Assembly: GCA_026874595.1 (NCBI GenBank)
Contig: CM049310.1
Location: 43,527,558-43,591,557, forward strand
DNA: 64,000 nucleotides
DNA from: Sipunculus nudus
Taxonomy: Eukaryota; Annelida; Sipuncula; Golfingiida; Sipunculidae
Direction: 5' to 3'
Under the pieces are notes generated by a model. That model ran no database searches and was not told the DNA's origin. It saw only the letters and a program-made list of their open reading frames with translations. Shown here piece after piece: positions 22,001-32,055 of this stretch. The translations under genes were made by a program, and so were the position numbers. Every line of letters starts with the position of its first letter. The first letter of the stretch is position 1.

Positions 22001-24307
22001 TACCTTTTGATACCTTTTCAAAGTCTACGGAGTAGAGCTCAAACAGTTCCCTGACAGTGTAACCGACGGACAGGAACGAACAGACCATGGCGCCCCCACT
22101 GGCGCCGGCAAATCTTTTCATATTCTGTAGAATTCCCACGTCTTCCAAAACCTGTTAACAACACCAACAGACAGGTGGTTTCGTACAAGGAGCAAGTTTT
22201 TTAAAGTTAATATGAATATATAGGTTTAATGTGATTAATTTATTTCATAAAGAGATCAGTAAGTCATTTTGTCATGTCTCAAACTGTGGGAGATCAGGGT
22301 TAGTTCAATATCGATCCTGTTGCAGTGCAGTAATTTAAGTGAGATCGCTAACAAAATTCGATCTTGAAAAAAAATCGTAATTTTTATATATTTGGCCTGA
22401 TAATAGAGCGTTTTTGTTTCCATAAGTTTACTACAAGATATGTGTGCGCAATTTCAAGATTTCAGTGAAATTTGATAAATTAATTGTCAAACATGCGCAC
22501 TTGGAGAGGGGCTGTTTATCCCACGGAGCAATAATTTGCGATTTGACGTTGCGTGTGACCTAGCCAGATGACTGAAAGACGCTCCACATTTTGAATAAGT
22601 GATTTATTTCTATTTCTCCAAGTAAATCCTGGAAATCAACAATGTAAATCGTTTCTGCCTCAAGTTAAAAGCATGGATAATGTCTTCATGTAAACATAAT
22701 ATATACTTAAATAAAGGATAAATAATTAATAGACATGATCATGAAAAGAGGACGAGCAATTAAATTCCAATAAATAGAACAATTTACGTGTCTTTTTTCC
22801 AAATAATCAGTGACTGAAGTTACCAGACGGCGCTGACAGAAATAAGTTGATTATTCTTAAATAACGCAATTCAATATTTAAGTGGATGATCGATTTCAGG
22901 CGTAATGTGTAATTAAACCAACATTTGTATTTGACAATATGCTGGTTCTCACGGACCGTGGCTGGATTTCTAGACCTGACTTTCATATTTCATTTTTCAT
23001 AATGTTTATGACACCGAATGACCAATCAGCAACTTCTTCTTTTTGCATGTGATCTGTCACCTTGACTTCCATAAATGTGGTTGAAATGTTTCGAAAAATT
23101 AATTGCTTTCTCAGATATTTATCTTATTGCATTTTCAAAATAGTTGGCAAAGTTTGGTTTTGGTTTCATTTTGGTGAATTTGGTGAATTGTCTCATTAAT
23201 TCAATGCAGCTTGTTTTGTTTTTTAATTGATCCTTCAGTTTACGAAAATGTTGCCAATTTTCAACGGACACCCGCATGTGCAACAGATAAGAAAAACAGG
23301 TAAAAGCATAAATAAAATAGAAGTCTGGAGTGTCTGTACATATTGTTATCAATTTACGCCTGAAAAATAGGTTTATGGCGATTAAGGTCAAAATACTTTG
23401 GTTTTATATAAATCTAAAAATGGAGGTTTTGTGGAGAATTATATTATAAATCAATTAAGTTAATGATAACCTGTATATAGAAAAATGTGTACACAATCCA
23501 TAAATGTTAGTGATAATACCTCAAAATGGCGCATCGAGAAGTAGCTTAGACTGAAAAGAGAAGCAGATATCTTTTTACGCAGCGTTCTCCTAGAGAATAT
23601 ACAATCAATCAAGTAATTTCTATATTTAACACGTGGGATTTATTTTGGAATTGGAACTGAGCCCAGAACAGAAGTATATAGGGCTCGGCTGATGTGAGTA
23701 AGTGGCGGATCCAGAGGGGGAGCTTTGGGGGCTGAAGCCCCCCCCCCCCCCAAACCACTGTTTTAGGGATTTTTATCAGAGAAATATGTATATCTATGCG
23801 TTATGTCCTTATGTCATTTGCATTATTTCTATTTATAATTGCCATATAGCATTAAACAAACGGCCATTCAACAGCAACAAAAAAACTGGGGAAAAATGGA
23901 ACTAAAAACGTAACTCAATATCGATGGTAGATATATGTTATATACATTATAATAAACCTCTATATTGAATTCACTCTGCATAATAAAGCCGCTTGTGGCG
24001 GAATTTTAGTCGTTTTTGTACCGTAGTTTATTTTAAGGAACCTGGAACTTTTGTGTTGCTATGAATTGGCTTATAACCACATGTTTGTGCGTTGACCGTT
24101 TCATTCTACATTATGTGATTGTATGTATATTCTCTTTTGCAACCTCACCTTCAGAGCTCCCAAATAGGCGTACGTTTTACATCCTCCCCCTTCCAGGACC
24201 AGGTTTTCATAGTCGAAGTCAGCGTTCTTGACATCTTCTGGTATATCGACCTCCCGTTCTGTCAGATGCAGGGGTATCACCCCGACCTGAGAACTAGTGT
24301 TGCCCAT
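13328..24307 (-). CDS. Patatin-like phospholipase with two EF-hands (11 exons, 480 aa)
   Basis: Coding exons in transcript order: 24149-24307, 22014-22151, 21286-21489, 19095-19230, 18136-18231, 17713-17816, 17198-17289, 16710-16866, 15780-15869, 14511-14672, 13328-13432. All junctions are GT..AG and in phase. Residues about 35-290 form a patatin lipid acyl hydrolase. The glycine-rich oxyanion loop is GGGCKTYAYLG (40-50), the nucleophile elbow GASGG (69-73, Ser71) and the catalytic dyad Asp the D of DGG (231). Two EF-hand loops follow, D344-E355 (DLDRDGLTSLQE) and D386-E397 (DTNKNGELTFSE), both canonical; the second is split by an intron. Family members cleave ester bonds of phospholipids. 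The EF-hands suggest calcium control and the MGNTSS start suggests N-myristoylation; both are inferences. The oxyanion loop has Lys-Thr where Lys-Gly is usual. The start ATG is the first in frame before the patatin fold; an upstream non-coding exon is possible. Confidence 0.88.
13598..13644. repeat. (TA)n microsatellite
   Basis: Perfect TA run in the last intron of the phospholipase gene, directly before an AATCGATTA-type repeat. Confidence 0.95.
13645..14092. mobile_element. Possible hAT-like non-autonomous element (TCGATAATCGA ends)
   Basis: It begins AGGGATGTAACAATGTATCGAT. Both ends are crowded with alternating ATCGAT/AATCGA motifs (13657-13735 and 14025-14075) around a unique AT-rich centre with no reading frame. 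Such ends are seen in hAT-type MITEs. I could not define exact inverted repeats or an 8-bp target duplication. It lies in the last intron of the phospholipase gene. Confidence 0.4.
18305..18371. repeat. (TA)n microsatellite
   Basis: Long TA run in the intron between exons 4 and 5 of the phospholipase gene, preceded by imperfect TATACA/TATATAA repeats from about 18270. Confidence 0.95.
18660..18990 (-). repeat. Dispersed repeat with coding-like frame (copy 1)
   Basis: On the minus strand this intronic stretch aligns for about 300 bp with 46675-46970 on the plus strand. Both read LSLLH.EEIPPFNH and, further on, a pattern V-N-Q...L-x-V-T...LP.LTDH....L.T...G.(S/T)G.L in matching frames. This copy has stop codons after the first block. 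Conservation of amino acids over bases suggests both derive from a protein-coding exon or element. I do not recognise the protein. Confidence 0.55.
19035..19083. repeat. (TA)n microsatellite
   Basis: Perfect TA run 11 bases from the 3' splice edge of exon 4 of the phospholipase gene. Confidence 0.95.
19207..19960. repeat. Minisatellite made of copies of the exon 4 acceptor edge
   Basis: About nine tandem units of 77-78 bp (anchors at 19291, 19368, 19446, 19522, 19600, 19677, 19755, 19833 and 19918). Each unit has two related halves, of the forms CGATACCAGTCTCCTTGTA and CAATACGTCTCTCCTTGTAGAGCTAC. The first half-unit contains the true boundary of phospholipase exon 4 (19230): intron ..TTGTAG, then CTCTACAAGGAGAG. 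The array lies just upstream of that exon on the gene strand, so several near-copies of its acceptor and first codons sit in the intron. It reads open for about 100 codons on the minus strand. Confidence 0.8.
20361..21157. repeat. Long inverted repeat (foldback-type element)
   Basis: The left arm, about 20361-20697, and right arm, about 20877-21157, are inverted copies. Both carry, from outside in, TTTCA.TATGTTT.AGTTTTT, GATGTCTCCACAT, a GGAGC block, CAGACAGACACTCC, TTAGGAAAGTTATC and a GGACAGACAGACAG array. The left arm has an extra tandem copy of the GAAGATGTCTCCACAT block. The centre of about 180 bp is unique. There is no coding content. It lies in the intron between phospholipase exons 3 and 4, so the transcript could fold into a long hairpin. 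Confidence 0.75.
23700..23770 (+). repeat. Fragment of the GGCGGATCCAG purine-rich repeat family
   Basis: It begins AGTGGCGGATCCAGAGGGGG and runs into a poly-C tract. The start matches the elements at 34672 and 35816. It lies in the first intron of the phospholipase gene. Confidence 0.55.
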
Positions 24308-24960
24308 TTCTGATCCCTCTAAAAGTTATTGTTTTACAGTAGAACGCGCAAGCAACAGACGATAAAATACTGTCACTAGTACACACCATATGTCTTTCCA
24401 ATAAGCTGTACTCTTTATTACTAAAACGAACCCTAATGTCAATTTAATTTCATTATTCGAGTCACTTGCAAATGAACAGGCGCGAGGAAAATAGCTTTTG
24501 CAGACAAAAGCTCGTCGGAATCTGTTCTGCAATTTTATATATATGGTAGATTGGTTCCCTGCTCAATTATACAATGTTCGCTACACGAACCCGATCCGAT
24601 CATATTGAGAGGATCAGTGGGATCTAGTTTTAGAGGATCGGGCCCGTCTGTTCTTGTTGACCACACAAGTTTGCTTACATACTGCCCCAATTAAACAGGT
24701 GGGGTTCATTCTAAAATAGCCATAGTAATATATAAGTCACATTCACACTTGCTAAAACAGTGGTGGTTTGAGCTAGGTTTATTGTGGTCGGATAAGCTTC
24801 CACCGAGCAACATCAAATGGACGGGTGGGTTAAATCTTAGTATACAGGACAATTGGTTGTAACAAGAGTAAGCAAAACAAGGCCTACAGGCCTAATGCGA
24901 ACCTGTGCAAGGTTTTATTCACCAGGTAAAATGCTTCAATGCCGGACCATTACTTTTAAA
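24308..24960. other. Upstream flank of the phospholipase gene
   Basis: This should contain the promoter and any 5' non-coding exon of the minus-strand phospholipase gene. I see no convincing TATA-initiator arrangement and no other gene. Confidence 0.5.
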
Positions 24961-24964
24961 GTAG

Positions 24965-25215
24965 GCCTACATGTCTTGTATAAGACGAAAGTATCAGAGA
25001 TGTATACCTATGCTCAATCTCAGCCTGATATCCCCTCTTCAGAAATAAGCAGGGACATACACTGTGCAAAAATTATTATAGGTGGAGCCGCCCGTCTTGT
25101 ATATGACAAAGCTTTACGATAAATATAACTATGCCCAATTTCAGGCTGATATATCAAATTCCTCTGGAGAAAATAAGCAGGCACATACACTGTGCGAAAG
25201 TCATTGTAAGTGGCG
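24965..25215. repeat. Tandem duplication, unit about 122 bp
   Basis: Two diverged copies share CAGCCTGATAT/CAGGCTGATAT, AATAAGCAGG.ACATACACTGTGC and GTGG, offset by about 122 bp. Confidence 0.7.
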
Positions 25216-25269
25216 ACACTGTCTTGCGAACGGGAAAGCCATCTAAGACGCGTAGACAGGTCAAAATAT

Positions 25270-25312
25270 CAGACCAATACATCAAACTTTTCGAGTTTGA
25301 TGCACTGGTCTG
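25270..25312 (-). other. Compact hairpin, 19-bp stem
   Basis: Arms 25270-25288 and 25294-25312 enclose the loop TTTCG. On the plus strand two of 19 pairs are A-C mismatches. In minus-strand RNA both become G-U pairs, giving a fully paired stem. It is too short for a typical microRNA precursor and may be a chance or transposon-derived palindrome. Confidence 0.45.
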
Positions 25313-26120
25313 ACCAGGCTTTGGTGAGGAAGACAATTACCCCTAGTAAACTGTGACAAATTGCTGGCTCAGGCTACTCCACTGAGTGAACTCTTTACCT
25401 GCACCTGGCTAGACTGAGTGAACCCTTGACCTGTTGCCTAATCTAATACAGTTGCCAGTCTACCAAAGCTATATACTGATATAGGCTGACCTTTGGTCTG
25501 TTGCCAAATCTGAAATAGTTAGCAGTCTGCCAAGCCATTTAACCTGATATCTAGTGGCATGATGTAATAGATGCTGATAAACTGGTGCCAGGCTAGATGT
25601 AAACGCTTCACACAGGTTTGTGCTAAGATCTGGAGCGTTTTTATGTGCGTCCCAAATGTTACCAAAACAATCAACGCTTCCGAGATAATTTGGGAAGTTA
25701 CTTTCTATTTGAAAAAATAATATTTAAAAAGTAAATTAAGACTGGTGGTACCACCGGTTTTTAATTATTTACGCATCTGTAGAATGTGAAATAACAACAA
25801 TTTTGTCAGTATCTCTGACAGCAGAGGGCTCATGGATTGTCCTGAAACACGGCTTGCTTCTTGATCACAAGGGCTATAATGTTTCACCGTTGCGCTGATA
25901 CAGAGTCAATTGGTATCGGTATTGTCACATGTCCCTGTATCGTATTTATGACTATATGACAGAAGGTCCGAAATTTAACTAGCGACCTCCGGCATTTAAT
26001 AATAGTCAGTGGCCCGCCGTATATAAAGTAATTGGGTTAATTCTTAGTATGTCTTAATGATTCTAAGCTGTACAAGTTGTCCATTCATCAGGGGAGTCAC
26101 ACCTACCCACGTCGGTAGTC
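25313..26120. other. Non-coding stretch
   Basis: No gene. Weak repeats of the form CTGTTGCC.AATCT...AGTCT.CCAA occur at about 25430-25535. The rest is unremarkable. Confidence 0.5.
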
Positions 26121-26124
26121 TGTA

Positions 26125-27056
26125 GTGCAAACTCTTAAACAAGAGGAAAATGCAATAAATGAAAATGCCATGGAAGTTTAAAGAAACCGTACGGTGAAAC
26201 CATGCCCGCCTGAGTATGAACCAGTAGCTAAACCGCGTAATCTGAAACAGGTAGAAAATAATCAGCATAAAGAGAGGCTTAAAAAGCGTATCAGTGTAGA
26301 TCCGCACAGAAATCTTATTCTACTAGCACATCAAATTGATAGTATCCATCACATTATTTCATATCCCAATTTAGCCGCTTTAACTGGTATGCCCGTCATG
26401 TTCGAAGAATTCGACAAACTTCTTCAAATGCGCCCACGGGGATTGTTTTTGACGTATGATACAACATTCTGTTTAGGCGATTTTTATCTGTTGCGGCCAT
26501 CAAACACACAATATTGAAAACTTTCTGCGTGTATTAAAAAGTAAAGTTCCTGACAGATCACTGGGTATGCGCTATAAAAGTCAACGAAGATGTGTTTTTA
26601 TTGGATATTGGGGCATCAAGCAATTTGACAGAATCACTCAAAATTCAGTTGTCTTGTTTGTTTGGGGGGAAGGAATCAGAACTTGAGGTTTACAAGCCCA
26701 AGGTGCAAAAACAGTGTCCAGGATCTGGTGACTGTGCCCTATTCGCTATATGTAATGCTATTGAATTTTGCAGCTCCATTACAGTGCCAATTCACGCGAA
26801 CTTTTTAGATGACAGTGCTGTAATGAGAACACATTTAAAATCTTGTTATGAAAAAGGTGAAGTGACGCCGTCCCCAAAACAGAAAAATCAAAAGTTTAAT
26901 ATTTCATTGCCAAGACTTAAATCTATATCATTAAAAGTGGCCATATCCTGCACTTGTGGCTTAGCAGACATTTTTGACGATTTGGTTAAATGTGATGACA
27001 CATGCCAACGAAAATGTCATGTGTCTTGCATAAGTGTCCGAAAAAAAAACTCTTAG
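26125..27056 (+). pseudogene. Transposon-type remnant with Ulp1-like cysteine protease domain
   Basis: Two open blocks. The first (to 26515) ends MRPRGLFLTYDTTFCLGDFYLL, resembling the start of a MULE-like nuclease core. The second (from about 26540 to 27056) has DHWVCAI, LLDIGASS and SGDCALFAICNAIEFC, the His, Asp and Cys regions of a Ulp1/C48-like protease, with Ala where Gly usually follows DC. After MRTHLKSCYEKGE comes a cysteine-rich end resembling a damaged PHD finger (CTCG...KCDDTCQRKCHVSC). The nuclease core between the blocks has been deleted. Proteins of this kind are common in invertebrate transposons. The family name is not certain. Confidence 0.6.
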
Positions 27057-27059
27057 GAA

Positions 27060-28477
27060 TGGTAAACATTTTTGTTCACACTTCAAAGTTTAGATATTGT
27101 TTATTCTAGGATGAATGAAATAATACTTATTGATTAATATCTATGTATCTTTATACGTATATGTGATGTATATATGTGTATATACCCCTTGATGTTTATA
27201 TATGTGTACAAATGTATGTAAATCTATATATGTTTACCTGTTGTTTTTTCTTTGACAGGGGTGACAGCTTTTGGTTTTGGTGATTATCATTGCAGAAGTT
27301 GCTAATAAAATGTTGTTTGAAATTGTGGTTTTATGTACTATTCTTCTTGTGTGTGGGTGGACATGATTGCACACCATTTAAGGGACACCTCTTTTAATGG
27401 GTGTACTATGGGCAATTTACGTGTGCCTTCATGCATGCATACACGAGTGCAGCAAACCTAATTGTATGATTAGGCGAGTGATTAAGCAGGAGTGGTTTCG
27501 TATACAGGGTTCTGCGGAGGGCAATTAATAAAGCAGCAGTGGGCAATTAATTATCGATCTGCCACATCCACTTATTTCCTAGTGTTTTTTTCCACTTAGC
27601 AAAGTAGCGATTCTATGATATAGTGCTACATTAATTTGTGGTCCTTATACCTAAAACATAAAATATAAATTGATATGAAGATTATGGTTTAACCAGTTCA
27701 AATAAAAATTAAACTCTTTAAACAGTAACGATTGTAACCATTAGGGCTATTTAAATCGGAACATGTTGAAAATTGTAGCTCTGAACCCCGTATAATGCAT
27801 GACGATTTGGGTCCGGTTATTGAATATGGAACGTTCATTAGCCTTTTATGAGATCATCCCGAAAAACGTAATAAACCCTGGAATTTCTAATTATTTATGT
27901 AATAAATCTTGTACACAGTTTATTGTCTAATCTAACGTAACCAGTCATAAAATGAGAATTATATAATTTGTAATGGAGTGTAATTGCATTTGATTTGGGC
28001 CCGGGGGACGTATTACGGGAAAATTGACCGTCTGTCGGACCATATATGTTATAGTTAGGAACTTGCTTAATTTTCCGACTTTTAGTTACCTTTCTGGTAT
28101 ACGTATGTTTAGAGTACTGTCGATTCTGTTATAATCAGCTGGAAAAGGTGTAAAATACGCATAAAATACGTATGATATACGGCCGTTTTTTGTGGGCCCG
28201 GGTTGTCTGACGGCCCAAAATATAGGCATTTTAACCCTTATTAAGAGTAATAAATTACCACTAAAAATACGAATTATCAGCTAAATTTTTATATCATAGG
28301 GAAGGGATAGACCTAATCTTTCTGATTAACTCAGTTTCAAGACCGTTTCTATTACGTATTACGTTTCTATTTCTTTTTTCCCTCTGGTGCAGAGATTCAG
28401 GATACAAGGTCATAACAAACAGCGCTTACGATATAGGTAGTTTGCCTATGGGTAAAGCGCTGTGTAAAGAGCGTACA
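27060..28477. other. Non-coding stretch
   Basis: No gene or clear repeat found. The run at 27090-27240 is rich in TATATGTGTATA-type sequence. Confidence 0.55.
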
Positions 28478-29510
28478 GGCCCCACGCTGCAGGGGGACGC
28501 AGGATGTCTCCGACTGTGATAAACTCTTCTACCGGAGGAGACAAGCATGGAGCTGTAGTTTATCACTAATATGCATGGTAATTTTAAAATGTGAACATTG
28601 TCGTTCGCCATGACCGGAATTGCTATTGTTTTGATCGGCTCATATGGGGCCACCGACTTTCATTCTATATTTAGCATCTTTCCGATATTCCCAGTAAACA
28701 TGGACAATGGGGTTCAGGAGCTTTACGTTGGTCTTTATGGTACTTTTCACAATCAAAGTATATATGTATATCTGCAGATATTGACACTTATTCTTCGGTT
28801 TTGGGTACATCGAAAAAATATTTATTGTCTCATATCAATTATAACCTGCTTTCTTTACTGGCTTTTTTATTAACGACAGTCCTGCAGTAGCTTTCGGGGT
28901 TTTTCAAAATATGTGATGTAGAACTCGAGACCAGGCTTTAAAATGAGTGCGGAACCGAGTCCACTTTTCTAGGGACTCTCTTACTCTGACTTGGACTCGA
29001 AGATTTTGAACTCAGACTTGTACTCGGACTCGGCAAGGACTCGAAAATTCAGGCCGAGTATATCCGAAAAGCAATTTTTTTCATGCAAAGCCTAACATTT
29101 CATACATGAAGGTTTACATGTGCGAACTAATGGCAGAATATTACAATTATAATATTCAATATTATATTGTGTTACCCCACTTAAAAATACATGTGATGAC
29201 CTGAAACTCGCATTTTTATTAAGACATTTGGGAGTTGGACTTGAGTTCCAAAAACCTCAAAGATGGTGGACTTGGACTCAACCTCAAAGACTCAGACTTT
29301 GATTCGAGTGGCTGAGACTCGGACATGCACTCGGACTCGGATAGTGTGGCCTCGACTTCATCACTGACATGAATGCTTACTTGGAATACAGAGTCGGTGC
29401 GGTTGTACTACTCTGTGCCACGCACTGACACGTGTCTTGTATCTAAGCCGTAGACAACTAGCACTGAACGATGAAAAATCTCCTCAAAACTCATCTGGTA
29501 TTGCTCAGGT
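28478..29510 (-). pseudogene. Pseudogene copy of gene A (NTR-like secreted protein)
   Basis: The exon 2 equivalent ends at 29377 with an intact donor. It still reads EQYQMSFEEIFHRS and VVYGLDTRHV, but it has a TAG stop where gene A has Trp, and it loses similarity before the signal peptide. The exon 3 equivalent keeps only LSPPVEEFITV..I.RPPAA; the acceptor side and everything after the first conserved cysteine (here Trp) are gone. It cannot make the protein. Confidence 0.8.
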
Positions 29511-30175
29511 ATTGCTTAGGTCTGTGTCACTGCCCAAAATTACGTCAGGGCCATCCTAAACGGGTAAACGTCGTTGTTTAGCAAGAATATATGTCATGAA
29601 CCAGGCAACCATTGACTGATAATCATTTTGTTAACTCTACGTGAAGCATAACGGAAGTATTGTTTAGTCCGCTGTAGTATTAACATAACCTTCACTTTAA
29701 ATCGCCTCTAATTATATATTACACCTGCTAATTAATATATTTTTTATATTGCTATAGTGCGCTTCACGAATGTTCCTTCAAACGATATATGCTCATAAAA
29801 TGCAAATATATCTGTTAGGATTTTGACGATGACAGAAAAATTAACACTCTGGCAATAAAAAGTTTTAAAATTATTGCTCGTATACATTGTTGAGAATTTC
29901 TCCATATATAAGTGGCCTGGCAGAATGGAAGCCTTAAGGGTCAGTGCACTCAATAAAAACTAAATTTAAATAAAATTAATATGATTCTTAAGTGGAGAAA
30001 AAAAATATTGTCTCAGGCGGCTTTTAAATGTTACTGTTGCACAATATATTTCAAGCTCATATGTGTTTTGTTTGCGTTATCTCTTCCATGTTTCCTCACC
30101 GTGGTTAATATGTGGAACAGGAATTCTGGTCAAACAGTCTTGTTATGATAATCAGACACACTTTTACTGACGCAC
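28478..30175 (-). repeat. Segmental duplication, truncated copy
   Basis: Sequence collinear with 33823-38660, reduced to 1.7 kb by deletions. Shared landmarks: the exon 3 fragment (28478-28555), the intron with GGACTCGGACTCG-type runs (28920-29350), exon 2 (29377-29510), the ACGAACCAGGCAACCAT and AGTGGCCTGGCAGAATGGAAG blocks (29590-29945), and GGAATTCTGGTCAA (30119). It follows the parent order throughout, so it was copied as one block. Confidence 0.8.
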
Positions 30176-30183
30176 GGCCGCCG

Positions 30184-30870
30184 ACGAACTTGAAATATCT
30201 GCATTAGCTCTCTCAGAGGCTCTGTGTCAGTTGCCACAGCTCAATATATTAGATTTATCCGGAAATTTCACAGACGCAAAGGGTTCTAGTGTGCTGGACA
30301 TGAGCGGTAAATATGGAGGAAATAGAGCGGATCAAGAAATGTACGAGGAGCTGGGTAACTGGATACGTTAAAACCAGTCATTACGGCATTATATTACAGT
30401 CTCTTTATAGACTCTCTTGATCTTTCTGGTAACAACGCCGGTTTGGAAATGTTTTCAATGTAAGGAAGTCGGTTGTGGCGACTACCGGGCCTCCAAGTAC
30501 TGCGTCTGTTTACATGAAAATGAAGATGCTTTAGTTCCAGTGATATACAACTTAAAAGATATTGGTGAATTAAAAGTACTTGATGTATCGGGGGTGAAGG
30601 CAAAACTAGCGAAAGATGGACCTTCTCAGAATAGTCTGTGATTACAATTCCGTTACAGATAAGGTATACAAAGATCTCAGTGTTCAGCTGTAAGAACTAC
30701 GTCACTTTTTCGAGCTCCGTTTGTGTTGGTGTGACTTGGTCGATGCGAGTTATGAAGTGTTCACTGATATAGGGAACCAGTTAGTTATTCTTAAATGTCT
30801 CCGAGAACTGCGTCTATGTTGTTGTGAATTTTACAATGCTGGGGAAGGAATTGTACAAAACGAACACCAT
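30184..30870 (+). pseudogene. Leucine-rich-repeat protein remnant
   Basis: Plus-strand translation shows repeat-like blocks: LALSEALCQLPQLNILDLSGN, then a second LDLSGNNAGLEMF near 30418, then LRELRLCCCEFYNAGEGIV near 30805. These match the ribonuclease-inhibitor/NLR style of LRR. Stops and frameshifts separate the blocks. Only the LRR part is visible; no nucleotide-binding or death-fold domain is nearby. Confidence 0.6.
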
Positions 30871-31224
30871 ACATCAAATCTCATTGTACTCTATATGTTG
30901 GGCAGAGAGATATCAGTCATTCAGCGTGGAAAGAGAAAGGAGAAACTAAACACAGCAGGCCGTGTCGTGTTAAAGATACTAAGCCGGCAGCTGGAGCATC
31001 TGAAGTTATATAATAAAGAATGGTGACCAATGCATTTCGATTTTAGGTATATATACATAAAGCTTAGAAACAGGCATATCCACCACTCTCACAATATCTG
31101 TTGACGAGGACCGTCACTGTGTTTTGGCCCACTGTATTAAGGTCATTATATGGAATGGAGTTCCAAGTTCGGACCACATTGTCACACATCACGGTCAATC
31201 GATTTGCAATGAGTCATATCATAC

Positions 31225-32055
31225 CTGCTCTATTACAATTGTCTTCTCCTGGGTCTTCCTAACAAGTCGCTTCACAAACTCCGGTTGGTACAGAATAATG
31301 CTGCCAGTCTTCCCCTACCGGTACAAGCATAGAGCTCACATCAAACCTGTCTTATACCATCTACATTGGTTGCCGATCAGGCAAGGTGACGGTAACCATA
31401 CACAAGACCACTTATACTCCAACAGCATCAACGTATCTGGGCAGATTTTTACACTTTATCAACCTCGAAGAGCATTACGCTCTTCAGCAGACCCATGGAA
31501 ACTTGTGTTACCACGGTATACAGACAAAAATATGGTGACAGATTAGCGGTGTGCCGATTAATCGGTTAAATCGATGATTGGTTGTTCTCTTTCAAAATCG
31601 ATTAAATTGATTGCATTTTTGCTTAATCTCGATTCAAAATGATTATGTATACACATGCAAAGAATTTAACTCTGTCAGAAATATGCGAAAACAAAGAAAC
31701 GAATCAAATCAAAGCGGAAGCTTGCGCGGCAAATAATCGTTGGACGACAAGTCGACCTTGAATGCGGGGAGATGGTTGGTTTTATTATGAATATCCAACG
31801 TACTTGTCAGACTTTATACTATGGTCAATGTTTAAGGTTATTACATAAAATAATCGATTAATAATCCATCGTTTTTATTTTTCAATCAACAATTATTATT
31901 TTAAAACCAATTCCTACCACAATAACAGATCCATACAAGTACTATGGTGCGAGACTATTGAATGAACTTTCACCTGACCTTTGATTTCCGATGTCGTAAG
32001 CTACATTCAAGAAGCACATTATGAAATTGTTGTTTAGACAAGTGTTTGATTAATT
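31225..32055 (+). mobile_element. LINE remnant, 3' end of reverse transcriptase ORF, split by a MITE
   Basis: The first part (31225-31540) shows LGLPNKSLHKLRLVQNNAA, then HIKPVLYHLHWLPI and RRALRSSA, a C-terminal signature of non-LTR reverse transcriptases. The second part (31926-32055) resumes with YYGARLLNELSPDL and ends ATFKKHIMKLLF, with two stops. Between them lies a 370-bp insertion. No LINE 5' part or poly-A tail was found. Confidence 0.75.
31545..31920. mobile_element. hAT-like MITE inserted into the LINE
   Basis: It begins GCGGTGTGCCGATTAATCGG and is full of TCGATTAA motifs at both ends (31552-31640 and 31850-31890). It has no reading frame. The flanks GTGACAGAT and ATAACAGAT resemble an imperfect target duplication. 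Because the LINE coding sequence continues on both sides, the insertion is younger than the LINE. Confidence 0.55.

Noticed and set aside
21999-22014. Alternative donor GTAAGA 10 bases downstream of phospholipase exon 2
   Set aside because: A stronger consensus, but it breaks the frame with exon 3; the donor at 22013 keeps it.
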